DNA of 64,000 bases. Origin: Anaerococcus sp. Marseille-P3625 (GTDB taxonomy: Bacteria; Bacillota; Clostridia; Tissierellales; Peptoniphilaceae). Position numbers and translations under genes: made by a program. The notes below the pieces were generated by a model that worked only from the letters and a program-made list of their open reading frames with translations, was not told where the DNA came from and searched no databases. Shown here piece after piece: positions 12,885 to 24,600 of this stretch. Position 1 is the first letter of the stretch, and each line of letters starts with the position of its first letter. The DNA lies in assembly GCF_900232825.1 (NCBI RefSeq), contig NZ_OCTP01000011.1:707262-771261 (forward strand), written 5' to 3'.

Positions 12885-15077
12885 TTAAGCGTTAACTGCG
12901 TTTCTTTTTCTCATAGCTACGAAAGCAACTGTCATGATTGCAAGACCTGCTACGATAAAGATTAGTGAACCGATTCCACCTGTTTGTGGGATTGTTAAGT
13001 TCTTGTTTACTACTTTTTGAGCAGAACCTTTATTACCATCTTTATTTAATAAAGCAAATCCATTTTCTTTTGCTTGACCGTCTGTATCTTTATTAAATTC
13101 GATGTCACCTTCGCTTTCCCAAGAATTTGCAGAAACTGTAAATGGAACTTCTTTAGTTAGTTTTGCATATCCTTCTGGAGCTTTAATTTCTTTTAGGTTG
13201 TAGTTGCCGTCTTTTAGACCGTCAATTGCAAATTGACCCATTTTATTAGATGTTAATTTTACAACTGTAGCTTCATTTTCTGGATCATTTGTTGTAATCC
13301 ATTCATATTTTGTATTTAATTCTTTATATTTTGGAGCTACTTGGTTTGTGTAATACTGATCAATAGCATCTTGAGTGATTTCTTTGTTTGTTTTTGCATC
13401 TACTACCATTTGGTCATAGATAGCTTTAACTTCTGTATATTCTTGTCTATTGTTTGCGACTTTACCTTCAGCTTTTTGTGCTAAGTATTTATCTTTTGCT
13501 TCATTCATAATTACGAATGTAGCGCCACCAGCAACTCTCTTGTTTTCTCTATCGCTAATTTTAACGAATTTTTTACCATGATGAACAAGTTTTGGTTCTT
13601 TTGGGTTAACTTCTTGGTTGTGACCAATGTGGTTTACAGCTTTGATTTGTCCGTCAGCTGTTTTTTCGTAAGAAACTTCTACGCCGTCTTTACGTTCAAT
13701 TTCTACTACCTTATATGATTTCTCGTTATCTAGGCCTTCCCATGTGTGAGTATCTTTACCTTTTTCAATTGTAACTTTTTCACCAACTGCTTTTCCTGTA
13801 GATGCATCATAAAGTTGGAATGTAGCTTTTTCGCCTTCAGCAAATTTTCCATCATCCCATTCCTTTTTAACTGTGATTTTCTTATCTACTGGTTTTACTG
13901 GAATTGGAGTATTACCTTGTTTAGCATCGTTACCATAGAAGAAGTCAACGTCGTTTGATTCTGGGATATTAACGATTGCTTTTTCATTTAATGTAGCAGC
14001 ATATTCTAAAGCTACAATGTGTTTTTTATCATCGCTAACTTTTTTTAGACCCGCTTCTGTTAATTGAACAGTGAAGCCATTTTCTGCAGTTTCATCTAGT
14101 GTATAATCAGCTTTTTCAGCTGCAGCACCGTTAATAAATACTTTAACTGAGCCTTTTTTGTATGTTAGACCAGCTGTCATGTTATCGTTCCAATAAGCTG
14201 TTTTGTATGAAGTATTTTCTTTAAATAGAGTTTCTACTCTGTATGTTACTTCATCGCCTATTTGGTGATTTTTTAGATCGCTTTCAATTTTATCTTGAGT
14301 TCTTTCTTTATTGTGATTGAAATCATCAGTTTTTTGATTATCTAATGTGAATTCTTCTTTGTAGTCTTTTATTACTTCTGGTTTGTCAGCGTCTGTATTT
14401 TTTGGATATAAGTTTAGAACATTTCCACCCATTATAGTTGCTGGCAATGTGATAGAAGCAGGGATTGCTTTACCATTTTTGTTAAGTAGTTTACCATCTT
14501 TTGTATAAGTAGTTTTTTCTAAATTTTCTACGATTACAAATGTGGTTGGTTTTTCTTTATCTCCATCTTTGTCTATTTCAGAAGATAAATCAAATTCATC
14601 AGTACCATTAGTTTTTGTTAAACCTTCTTTAACAAGTTTGTATGCTTTATCTGTCTTAATCTTATCAGAGTCATTGTGTTTAGATCTTAATTCAGATCCT
14701 GCAACCGCTCCTGCTGTTCCTGCTGCAACTTCTTTGTAAACTTCAAAGTAAACGCCATCTACTTCTTCAGCTGAATTACCAAAGAATTGTTTGATAGCTG
14801 TTATCTCTCCACCATTAGTTCTGTTATCTTCTTCTGACCAGTTACTAAGGTCAGTAGAGTTCATAACTATTTTGTGGATTTTGATAGTTGAAGTTGTTGT
14901 TGCGTTTTCTTTATCTGCTGGTGCACCTTCTTTTTTAGTAGGCACTTGACCATTATCATAATATTGGTCGCCAGGTTTTGTGACTGTTTGGTCTGCCTTA
15001 GCAGTTGTAAATGGTGCTACTAGTATACCAAACACCATTGCAAACGCTGTTAAAAATGACAAAATTTTCTTTTTCAT
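12885..15077 (-). CDS. LPXTG-anchored pilin-like surface protein (SpaA/FimA type)
   Basis: 730 residues. The signal peptide (MKKKILSFLTAFAMVFGILV ... TTAKA) is probably cut before Asp29. A GNVLNLYPKN segment near residue 220 resembles the pilin motif whose lysine is used by class C sortases. A Cna-B domain runs from about 400 (KKITVKKEWDDG) and another large one ends in the E-box YNLKEIKAPEGYAKL (about 635). The C-terminus has IPQTGG (about 696), a hydrophobic helix and a basic tail. Such proteins form covalent pilus shafts with intramolecular isopeptide bonds. No sortase C or accessory pilin sits beside it, which is unusual for a pilus operon. It has its own promoter and terminator. Confidence 0.85.
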   Translation of the reverse strand: MKKKILSFLTAFAMVFGILVAPFTTAKADQTVTKPGDQYYDNGQVPTKKEGAPADKENATTTSTIKIHKIVMNSTDLSNWSEEDNRTNGGEITAIKQFFGNSAEEVDGVYFEVYKEVAAGTAGAVAGSELRSKHNDSDKIKTDKAYKLVKEGLTKTNGTDEFDLSSEIDKDGDKEKPTTFVIVENLEKTTYTKDGKLLNKNGKAIPASITLPATIMGGNVLNLYPKNTDADKPEVIKDYKEEFTLDNQKTDDFNHNKERTQDKIESDLKNHQIGDEVTYRVETLFKENTSYKTAYWNDNMTAGLTYKKGSVKVFINGAAAEKADYTLDETAENGFTVQLTEAGLKKVSDDKKHIVALEYAATLNEKAIVNIPESNDVDFFYGNDAKQGNTPIPVKPVDKKITVKKEWDDGKFAEGEKATFQLYDASTGKAVGEKVTIEKGKDTHTWEGLDNEKSYKVVEIERKDGVEVSYEKTADGQIKAVNHIGHNQEVNPKEPKLVHHGKKFVKISDRENKRVAGGATFVIMNEAKDKYLAQKAEGKVANNRQEYTEVKAIYDQMVVDAKTNKEITQDAIDQYYTNQVAPKYKELNTKYEWITTNDPENEATVVKLTSNKMGQFAIDGLKDGNYNLKEIKAPEGYAKLTKEVPFTVSANSWESEGDIEFNKDTDGQAKENGFALLNKDGNKGSAQKVVNKNLTIPQTGGIGSLIFIVAGLAIMTVAFVAMRKRNAVNA

Positions 15078-15186
15078 TTGTTTCTCCTTTGTTTTTTATT
15101 TTGCCAGTTTGATTGATGGGAATTTATCCCTTCTCATTTGAGAATATGTATTCTCGATAAGTTCAAATCAATCCTTCTACAGTTTC

Positions 15187-15215
15187 ATTATATCATATTT
15201 TTGAAATAAAGTAAC
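15187..15215 (-). promoter_or_regulatory. promoter of the pilin gene
   Basis: Read leftward: an extended TGATATAAT (-10, TATAAT at 15192-15187) preceded at about 16-17 bases by a weak TTACTT. The roughly 110-base leader carries the palindrome GAGAATATGTATTCTC (15140-15155). Confidence 0.55.
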
Positions 15216-15379
15216 TGTAATTTTGAAACATTCCAACATTTATTTAATTATTCGAAAAAAGAAATCTTTAAAGGTTCTTTTTCGAATTAATTAACGAAGT
15301 TTTTTGCTTTTTTTAAAAGCTGTGTGAAGTATATTTTTATTTTATATATGCTGTTTTATATTATTTGCAGGTAATTTGG

Positions 15380-15420
15380 GGCGTAGGGACGAGGGGTTAC
15401 GGAGACCCCTACGTCCCTTC
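15380..15420 (+). repeat. GC-rich hairpin repeat (AGGGGT type), copy 1
   Basis: AGGGGT (15392-15397) pairs with ACCCCT (15405-15410), extended outward by GGGACG and CGTCCC. A related AGGGGT/ACCCCT stem occurs at 43221-43261. In this AT-rich genome it stands out, and it opens a block of dispersed repeats filling 15380-15650. Confidence 0.55.
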
Positions 15421-15445
15421 CCCCAAACCCCCTAACCCTTGTTAC

Positions 15446-15502
15446 CCCCGCCGCCACTGCGTGGAGCAAAAGTTGTAGAAGTTTGCTTCGCAAATTCTTT
15501 TT
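15446..15502 (+). repeat. dispersed repeat R1, copy 1
   Basis: 57 bases (CCCCGCCGCCACTGCGTGGA ... CAAATTCTTTTT) identical to 43396-43452 at 56 positions. The end contains TTTGCTTCGCAAA followed by T's, a terminator-like hairpin in the rightward direction. It lies in the gap between the pilin and adhesin genes. Confidence 0.85.
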
Positions 15503-15522
15503 TTTATTATTGGTTTTTGCTA

Positions 15523-15569
15523 CTTTGTGAGATCCTTCGACTCGCTTCGCTCGCTCAGGATGCCAGAGG
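15523..15569 (+). repeat. dispersed repeat R2, copy 2
   Basis: Matches 11513-11559 with two differences in 47 bases. A partial second unit follows (TTCGCTCAAGATGCCAGGG near 15580). Confidence 0.8.
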
Positions 15570-15653
15570 TATTAAAGTGTTCGCTCAAGATGCCAGGGCG
15601 ATTTTTCGCCAGCTTGGCAAGATGGGCGTGGTTTTGTTTGCTTGTTCTTTTTG

Positions 15654-18600
15654 CTAAGCAAGTTGTTTTTTCTTGCCGTAGATTAATGCACCTATCAGCA
15701 TAAATGCTAGACCGATTAGGCTAAAGCCTATCCAAACTCCCGGTCCACCGGTTTGTGGGTATGTGGCTTTTTTGTTGGTTATTTGGTAAGGGTTAGATTC
15801 GGAGTTGTCATACTTTTCTTTTTCTCCTGCACTTTTTGTTATCACCAATTTACCATTAATATCAACCATAAACTCAATTTCTATTTTTTGATTTATATAG
15901 CCAATTGGAGCTTTTATTTCAACAATCCTATATTTCTTGTTAAATTCTACTCCTTCAAATTTGATAAGGCCCTTATCAGCTGAAGTGACTGTCCAATCTT
16001 TGCCATCTTTCTTGAGGTTTTTCCAGATTTGCTTACCTTGTTCGTCTACTTTTTCTCCATCTGGTTCTTGAATTCCAAAGATTGCACCTTTTAGATTGAT
16101 GGTCGTATCGCCTTCATCAACTTTCTTAAAGTAAACATCTGGGTTTTTGATGTTGGCTATTTCTGTTGTGATTAGGTTAATATCACGGTCTAGATACTTG
16201 CCATAGTAGTCAAGTGAAAGAGTCTTTTCTTTGACTTTAATTGTTGATGAGTCGGCTACATATTTATCTAGGGTTTCTTTTGGACTTGTTGTTATATTGC
16301 CAGTTGCATCTACTGAAATTTCATTGTAGATTACTTTTGCTCCAACTTTTCCTTTTTCCTTGTACGGCATATCTACAATTATCTTGTAGTATCTTTCTGT
16401 TTCTGTACTTGGTGTAGTAGTTCCTGGAGCTTGGCCTACTGGGTTGTGGCCATCGTCCTTGTAAGGGGCAGTGATAGTTACTCCAAGGTTAGGATTTCCA
16501 CTAGCAGGGTTATTTATCTCTACTTTGTAAGATGTGTTATCTTTGTCTGCTATAGTTGTTCCATCATCGCTTGCTACAAGTAATACTTTTGTATTGGCCT
16601 CGGTAAGTTTTGTTGAACTATCAGGACTTTCAAGAACAATTTTCTTGTTTTTAAGGTCTGATGGTTTTGCCTTTAGGGTTATTATTTCTCTAAAGGTCTT
16701 ATTTTCTGGATTTAGTCCGACAATTTGGCTATCAAGGCTTGTTGTTGATGAACCCATATAGGTTGGAGTTTCTATTTCCTTCATATCGTTGTAAGTAGGA
16801 TTTTCAGTATTAGTCAATTTGACTTTACCATCTCTAGTTACTTCTATTTCCCAATAGGTGTATTCATCTGGTATCTTGTAGCCTTTTGGAGCTTCTTTTT
16901 CATATAGATGATATCTTCCAGCTGGAAGGTTCTTAAACTCGGCTATTCCATCAGCCTTTGTTGTTATGGTTAAGTCGTCGTAATCTTGTCCATCTTGTGC
17001 TTCTAAGAAGAATTTAACACCAGCTAAAGGCTCGCCTTTTTCATTGGTCTTTCTAATCTTAATTTCAGCTTTTTTGTTGTTTTCTAGGATTTTCTTATCA
17101 TTTAGGATTTTTGTGATATTTCCGTTTGCATCAACTTCAAAGCTTGAAATTAGCCCTTTTGGATCTTTTGGATCAGTTGAAGTAGGTAGGTCATAGGTCT
17201 CATCAGCAGTTTGGGTCTCTATTACTAGGTATTTGCCAGGTGTAAGTCCTTGCCATGAGAAGATACCATTTGCATCTGATGTTGTTTCAGAGTTAGGAAC
17301 ATCTTCGTATTTTCCATGTGAGTTTTCTTTTTGGAGTTTGAATTTTGCTCCTTTTATGAGACTTCCTATACCAAGTTTTTTAAGTTCCTCTTCATCTTTG
17401 ATGTTAGTATCGTTTGAGATTACACCTCCATTAATTTTTACAAATTCTATCTTGTTAGGATAGTTTGCAAATTTGAAAGTCATATCTCCCGTACTCGTTC
17501 CTTCTGGTTTGTAGAATTGTGACCAAGTGTAGAATACTCCATATACTCCATGGTACCAACTTTGAAGATCAGAACGTCCTCTAAAACGATCATAAGACAA
17601 ATTGTAGTATGAGCTTGTTTCAAGAACGTTATTATTGCCAGGATTTTTCAATTGTCCTTGGATTACAACAACATAGGTTGCACTATTTTCATTATAATAG
17701 TCAAGATACATTCCATAGTCTTTGTTAGAATTACCGTATTGATAATCAAATTTAGTTTTATTATCTACAAGACTTAGTCCTTGTGCTTTGTATCCATTAG
17801 CAGTATCATCGTCAAATTTGATGCCATAAGAATCTGGCAAGTCGTCTGTTTGAGGTCCACTTTCGGTAGAACCTGTTCCAGATTTTTGGAATACTTTTAC
17901 ATTTGTTATATTAACTGGTTGACTTGTTATAAATCTAAACCATCTGTTCTTGGTGTATTTGTTCCATGGGTTGTAATAAACAACTGTTGTAAATTCACCA
18001 TTATCTGGATTTAGTCTTAGCATATATGAAGATATATCAACATTTGGATCTTGGTAACCTTTGTGATCTTGTCCAGGGGTGTTGCCTCTGTAGTTGACAT
18101 ATATACTATCTGAATAAGTGTTGCCAGCTGTGGCAGTTACAGTTATGTTATCTGATTGAGGAACAGTTTTCCTATCAACATAAAGCTGTACACTTAGTTT
18201 CATATCTCCAAGCTTGTAATTATCAAGATATTCTGTAAAGGTGTAGGTGAGCTTTCTCTTGTTTTTATCAACTTTTGCCTTAGCTACAAGACCTGCATCA
18301 GAGTATAAGTTAAAGGTTTGATCTTCTTCTTTGCCCTTGCCGTCTTTGTCTACGAATATACCAAATAGGTCTACATTATCAGAGAAATCTATGGTGAATG
18401 TATCTCCAGCTTTTACCGTAGCTCCTTCTTTGACCTTTAGGTTAAAGTAAGCAAGGATTGCTTCTTGTTGGTTAGGTTTTACTTCACTTGTTGATGAAGT
18501 TTCACCACCGATTGATTTCAATTGTTTGAAATTGCTGTCATTTGGATCAATGTTATTAAATAGAATGTCCTTTGTAACATCTCTTGGGTTAGCTGGTTTT

Positions 18601-21600
18601 TTTGGAACTTCCCAGTTTTTGCCAAGTAGAACTTGTTTTAGTTTTCTGTCTATAACATAACCATCTTTGGTCTTTGTTTCCTTTAACCAATATGATCCAA
18701 AGGCTAGACCATCAAATTTGATTTTGCCGCCATTTGCAGTGGTTATCTCTCTTATTTTCTTACCTTCAGAATCGTAAAGCTCGTAGGTTACTCCGTCAAG
18801 ACCTTGACCTTTTTCATCAACTTTTTCTAGGTCAAATTCCCCATTGCCAGGTTTGGTGTTGGCAATTGTGGTTAACTCTTCTCTGTTAGTATCAGTTATA
18901 GCTTCTTCTGATGTGTCAGTTGTGATTTTTATTTCACCATCGACAACTCTAAATTTCTTAACTGGACCGTCAACTTCCATGTATTTTTTGCCTGGGGCAT
19001 ATGATGGAGCTTCTGGTTCTATAACTTGATAGTAACCATCAGTTAGGCCTGTAAAGGAGAATTTACCATCAGTATTTGATGTGGAATAATAAGCGCTATT
19101 TGCTGTTGATACTGGACTTATGGTAGTGCCATAATCCTTTTTGCCATCAGCTTTTTCTATATATTGCTTACCTTCTCCATCAGTTTTGATAAATTCCATA
19201 TTTTTGGTTACTGGATAGTAGGTTTTAACTTGGTCAGGATCTTGTTTTTCTAGGTAGAATCTTACATTAGGAAGCTTTGTATCCTTAGGGTTAATCGTTC
19301 CATCTTCTCCCTTAACAAATTCTCTACCAACTTTTGTAAATTCGATTTCTGCCTTGTCATTTACTATCTTTAATTCTGAATTAGTGGTTTCATTTACAGG
19401 GCTAATTGTTATTCCACCACCGATTGGTTCTCCAGTTTCTGTGATAGATTTACCAGCAGCGTTTTTAAGCTCAGTTCCATCTGGTTTTATGACAGCTTTT
19501 AGGATAGCTGTCATATCAGATCCTTGTGGCTGGTTAAACTCTAGCTTGTACTTATTAGAAGTCTTCTTGTAACCATCTGGTGATTTTACTTCTTCTAAGA
19601 GGTAAGTTTCTCCGGATTTTACACCATCTATCTCAAATTTATAAGATTTTGCACCTGATAGATTTATAGTTTTGGTAAATACTTTTGGATTTGTATCCGT
19701 AACTTGAGTTAACCTTAATACCAACTTGCCAGAATTGATGTTAGTAAAGTCTTTTCTATTAGCTGGATCTTTTAGGAATCCTTTTGATAGTGGGAATGAG
19801 GATTTGGCGATATTTTTGATATAAATACTAGCATCTTTTGGATCGACAAATGTTGTCTTTGCTCCTTCAGGGCCATTATTTAGTAGGTAGATGAAGTCTT
19901 TTGCTTCTACCAAGACATTTTTGCCATTGGCATCTTTTTTCATCTCATAGAATTTCTTTTTAAGTTTATAATTATCGGTCTTATCTTCATAAACTTGGAT
20001 AATTATTTTCCTATCTTCTATTTTTTTGTAGCCTTCTGGGGCTTGAGTTTCTATAAGGGTGTAGACACCTTGAGCTAGTTCTGGAATCGTGAATACGCCA
20101 TTTATGCTATCAACATCGAATGGTGCAAAGTTTGATTGACCAGTTAAGGCAGGATCTGGTTTATCGCCATTAGCAGAGTTTTTCAAAAGTATAAATTTGG
20201 TATAACTCTCGATTAGGTCATCTTTGTTATTTCCTGAATATTTCTTCCACTTTAGTTCGACCGTATTTTTGATGTTGGTTAATGTATAAGAAAATCCATC
20301 TGCATCTGGTGTGCTTAGTTTTTCAAGAGTATTTTTCTTATCCAATCCTTTGGCGATATAGGTGTTGGTGTAATAATCATTATCGTGTTCTTTATAATAT
20401 TCGCCCTCAAAATTCTTGTCATATTTTACTTCTAGGCCATTATCGCCTTTTACAATTTTAATTATCCACCTATCTTGGTTTGTGGAAGAATCGTAACCTT
20501 CTGGCTTTGTGGTTTCACGTAGTTCATAAACACCTGTGCCAAGTTTGAAGAATGTTACTGAACCATTATTTTGTGAACGAGCTCTATCGTAATAGGCTGA
20601 TGTTGCTGATGATACACCGTCAACATATTCATATTTTTTGCCATCTAAGCCTTCCAATTTCTTCATATCGAAGTAAACACCAGCTAGAGGTTGATTAGCT
20701 TGGTTTTTCTTCTTAAATACGAAGTTTATCTTTTGGTAGTTGGCAATTTTGATGTCTTTTGGATTGCCATCAGTGTCTTGGCTAAATTTTACTGAAGCAT
20801 CCGGATTTTTAAATACAATCTTTAATTTGAAAGTATTTGGATCTTGAACTACCTTGAAGAACCATGAACTTGGTTTTTCGTATTTTTCGATAGCTCTTAT
20901 TTCTGTTAGTTTGTAATCACCAACAGCTAGACCCTCAAAGCTAAAGTTAGAATTTGCATATGAGTAGAGGGTTTTTTTGTAGCCACCTTCTTTTTCCTTG
21001 CCATCATTATTAACTTCTACCAATTCAAAGTCTGAAGATTCGATTTCTGGATATTCGCCATTAACTTTTTCTCCCTCAACTTTTTGGAATTTAAAGTCGA
21101 TGAGGTTTTTGCCGTTTGCGATGCTTGTAAGTTTGCCATCGTTTTTAGTCGTAAATATCGTACTATCGGAAGCTTTTATTTCTTCATACTTCTTTGTTGC
21201 TGGATTTAATTTGTATCCTTTTACAACTTGTTTCCAAGAACCGTCAGTTGCTTCTGTAAATTTGATAGTTAGGTAAGCATCAATTGGAGCATATCCATCT
21301 GGTGGAGTTAGCTCTTCTAGGATGTAAGTTCCTTCTTCGATTTCTTTAAAGTGTACTCCAAGTCTATCATTTGATGTTGATTTTGCAAAACCTGCATCAG
21401 CATCGTATGGTTCAACTCTCTTACCTTCTTCTGTACTTACAGTGGTATCGTATTGTGCCTTATGATTTGTATCAAAGACTGGATTACCAAGGCTATCTAC
21501 TCTTGCTTTTCTTAGGCTAAATACAGCATCATTTAGGTTTTGATAAGTTTTATTGTCTTTCTTGAAGAATTTAAGTTCTGTTTTATTCTTGTAGTTGGTT

Positions 21601-24600
21601 ACCCTAGCATCGTGTATCCACTTGTATGGAGCATCAGGTCTTGCTGGGTTTGAACGTCCATCATCTCGTATTTCTTCTATATATTTACTAAAGTCAGGGT
21701 CTCCTGCTTGGAAGCCCTTGATGGTTGTTCCTATAAGTTTATTTCTTTCTTCATTTGTGATTGCGCTGTTAAATTTATCATCTGCTGTGAAAGTATGGGT
21801 AAAGTTAAAGGTAATATTCATGTAGTTGGCATCTCTTGGGACTTTGTTTTCTTGAACATAAACCTTGAAATACCATTTCATGGCATTGCCATCTTTATCT
21901 TTTGGCAATCTATATGATCCATCTGGAGCTTTAATTTCTGTTAGTTCGTAGATACCTGGACTTAGCTCTCTAAAGTAGTTATCTCCTGGCTCACCAGTTG
22001 CCTCAGACACTTGGTCATAAGCTTCTGTGGCATATTTTGGAAGTTCTTTTTCATGCGTGTTGGTATAAGTACCATCTGGGTTTTTGATGTATTTATCCGC
22101 TTTTTCACCATCGATTAATTTACGAGCCTTAAATTGTGAACCTGTCAAAGCTCCTAAGTTTTCGTTAACTTTGGAAATTCTTAGTGGGATCCTAAAGCCT
22201 GTTTCATCGTGGTTAAATATTTCTGTTAGGTTACCATTGGAAATTTCTAAGGTTAGCTTATTATTTGCATCAACTTTTGTGAAATCTAATGGATAATTGC
22301 TAACAGTATTAGTTCCCCAATTTTTGCCGTTATCGCCATATCTGGTGTAAACTAACCTATATTCTTTTGAGGAATCTAGGCCATTAAAGTCTAAACTTCC
22401 CTTGAAAGGAACTTGTTGAGAAAAGCCCGCTACATCTACCCAAGTTTCAACCATGCCAGTCAATTGTTTTTCTTGTAGTCTCATAGAACCAGCAAAACCT
22501 TGAGGAGGATTGTTGCTAGTATCATTGCCATCTGTTTGGTTGTGATAAGTAAAGTTTACCTTAACATCTACATTTGCTGTTGGTAGTGGGATTAGCTCAA
22601 ATGTTGGAGTTACTGTAACATTTGCTTGTGGCATATTAAATGTATTGTTAGTTACAGGAATATTATTGCCGTTAGCATCTACAACACTTAGACTTTTTAG
22701 TCTGTAACCTGTTGCAGGACTTGGTGTAATGGTAACTAGTGATCCTGCATTTACATTTGCCTTTGGTTGTGCATCTATTGAGCCATTAACAGAAGGTGCA
22801 AGGGTTACACTATAGGTTGTTACTGGAATTAGTGTAAAGTTTGCAGATATTGTTACATCTGATGCTGGCATATTAAATTTATAGCCATTGACAGTGGAAG
22901 AGTAATAAATATTTCCATTTGTCGTATTATTTGTTACAGTTAAATTTTGTAATTGGTAGCCAGGTCTTGGACTTACTGTAAGATTTACCTCAGCGCCTTC
23001 TTTGATATTTTCACTTGGGTTCGCACTTACGCTACCATCTGTCATAGGAGCAATGGAAACATTGTAAGTTACAAGGTTATTTTTGTTGATACCTGCTTCA
23101 TTATCGTAGGAATCACCAGCCCAGTTATTGCTACCCCATACATCTGTAACATTGTATTTATAGTCACTTCCAAGTCCAAGTGGTGCGGTATCTGATGGAT
23201 AAGAAGTTTCTATTTCCACTAGTATTGCACCTTGATATCTTGAAGGTATATCTGCCTTTACCCTTAGAGGTTTTTGGGCTTCTCCTGGTTTTCTTTGAGG
23301 AATAAATTGAGTTGGATTGATATTATTAGTAATATCCGTCTTTGTTCCAGTGATATTATCTAAGGTAGAATTTTCTCCAACTTCATAAATTTTCATTGTA
23401 GATATAACAGTTTTACCATTTTTCAATCTAAATTCGCCATTTTCTGGCTGTCTATGAATTTGTATATTACGAGCAAAATTTCTACCTTGAGGTCTAAATA
23501 GAAAGACTTGTCTAAATCTATTATCGACCTTGTTAATCTCGGTGATTCTAGTTTCCATTTTTAAGTTAGAATGTTCAATATTTGCTCTACCTTCAGAGTT
23601 AGCTGGATTAACATCTTCCCAATCATTTGCAGATCTTAAAGCTGTTCCAGGATTGTTTGCTTTTACTGGGCTATTGGCAAGTGGATCTGATAGTGAAAGT
23701 AAAGAACTTGCCTTAGCTGTGTCAACTAATGATAGTCCTGACATGGCAAATCTGGTGTTTATTGGAGAATAGTCCATAGTTCTTGCACCAGTGTTGGTTG
23801 CTGGATTATCTTTGTATTTTTTGACAGTTCCATCATTTTCTACAAGGATGTACCAAGGGTTAGGATCTTTTTCATAACCTGCTGGTCCTCTGTATTCTTC
23901 TAGAACGTATTTGCCTGGTTTTAGTTGGTCAAAGGTTACAATACCTTGATTTGCCGGCAAGTCATTTGGATTTACTCCAACTTGATTGCCATTTCCATCA
24001 TCTTTTGTGATAGGATTTCCCGGAGTTACCTTTTGGATGTATTCTTCAGGGAAACCTGCGGCATTTCTCTTTATATTGTAATTATCATCTGCTGTGTAAA
24101 GTCTAAAGTAAGCACGTCTTAGGCCTACTCTTATAGGATTGCCATTTTCATCATTAAAGCCTATGGCATTACCAACTTTTTTGATTGAGAATTCTCCTAG
24201 AGCTGTACCTTTGTGGAAGTTTATTACACCTTCAAATATCGCATGCTCGCCATATTTAGTGTTAGGGTTGGTATCTCTTACTATTACCTTCATATGGCCT
24301 TCGCTTGCTATGGCTTCTGCTTCAACTTTTAGCAAAATTCTTCTAGCTCTTATATATCCAACTGGTGGGTTAACTTCTCTAAGTACATAGTAATGACCAA
24401 ATTCAAGATCGTGAAGTTCGAAAGAATAATCGTACTTACTATCTGTGAAATCTCTGCGAGCGCCAGAAGCTTTGGAAATATTTTGAATTATCGGTTCTTT
24501 GTTTATTGGATGATTTTCATCAAGAATTGCTCCGTAATAGTCTGCCTCATAGAGGTTAAATTTCACATCCTCGTTATTTTCGTCAACTAGTTTTATGCTA

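Noticed and set aside
15439-15657. 72-codon rightward open frame between pilin and adhesin genes
   Set aside because: It is made almost wholly of repeats R1 and R2 and has no ribosome-binding site.
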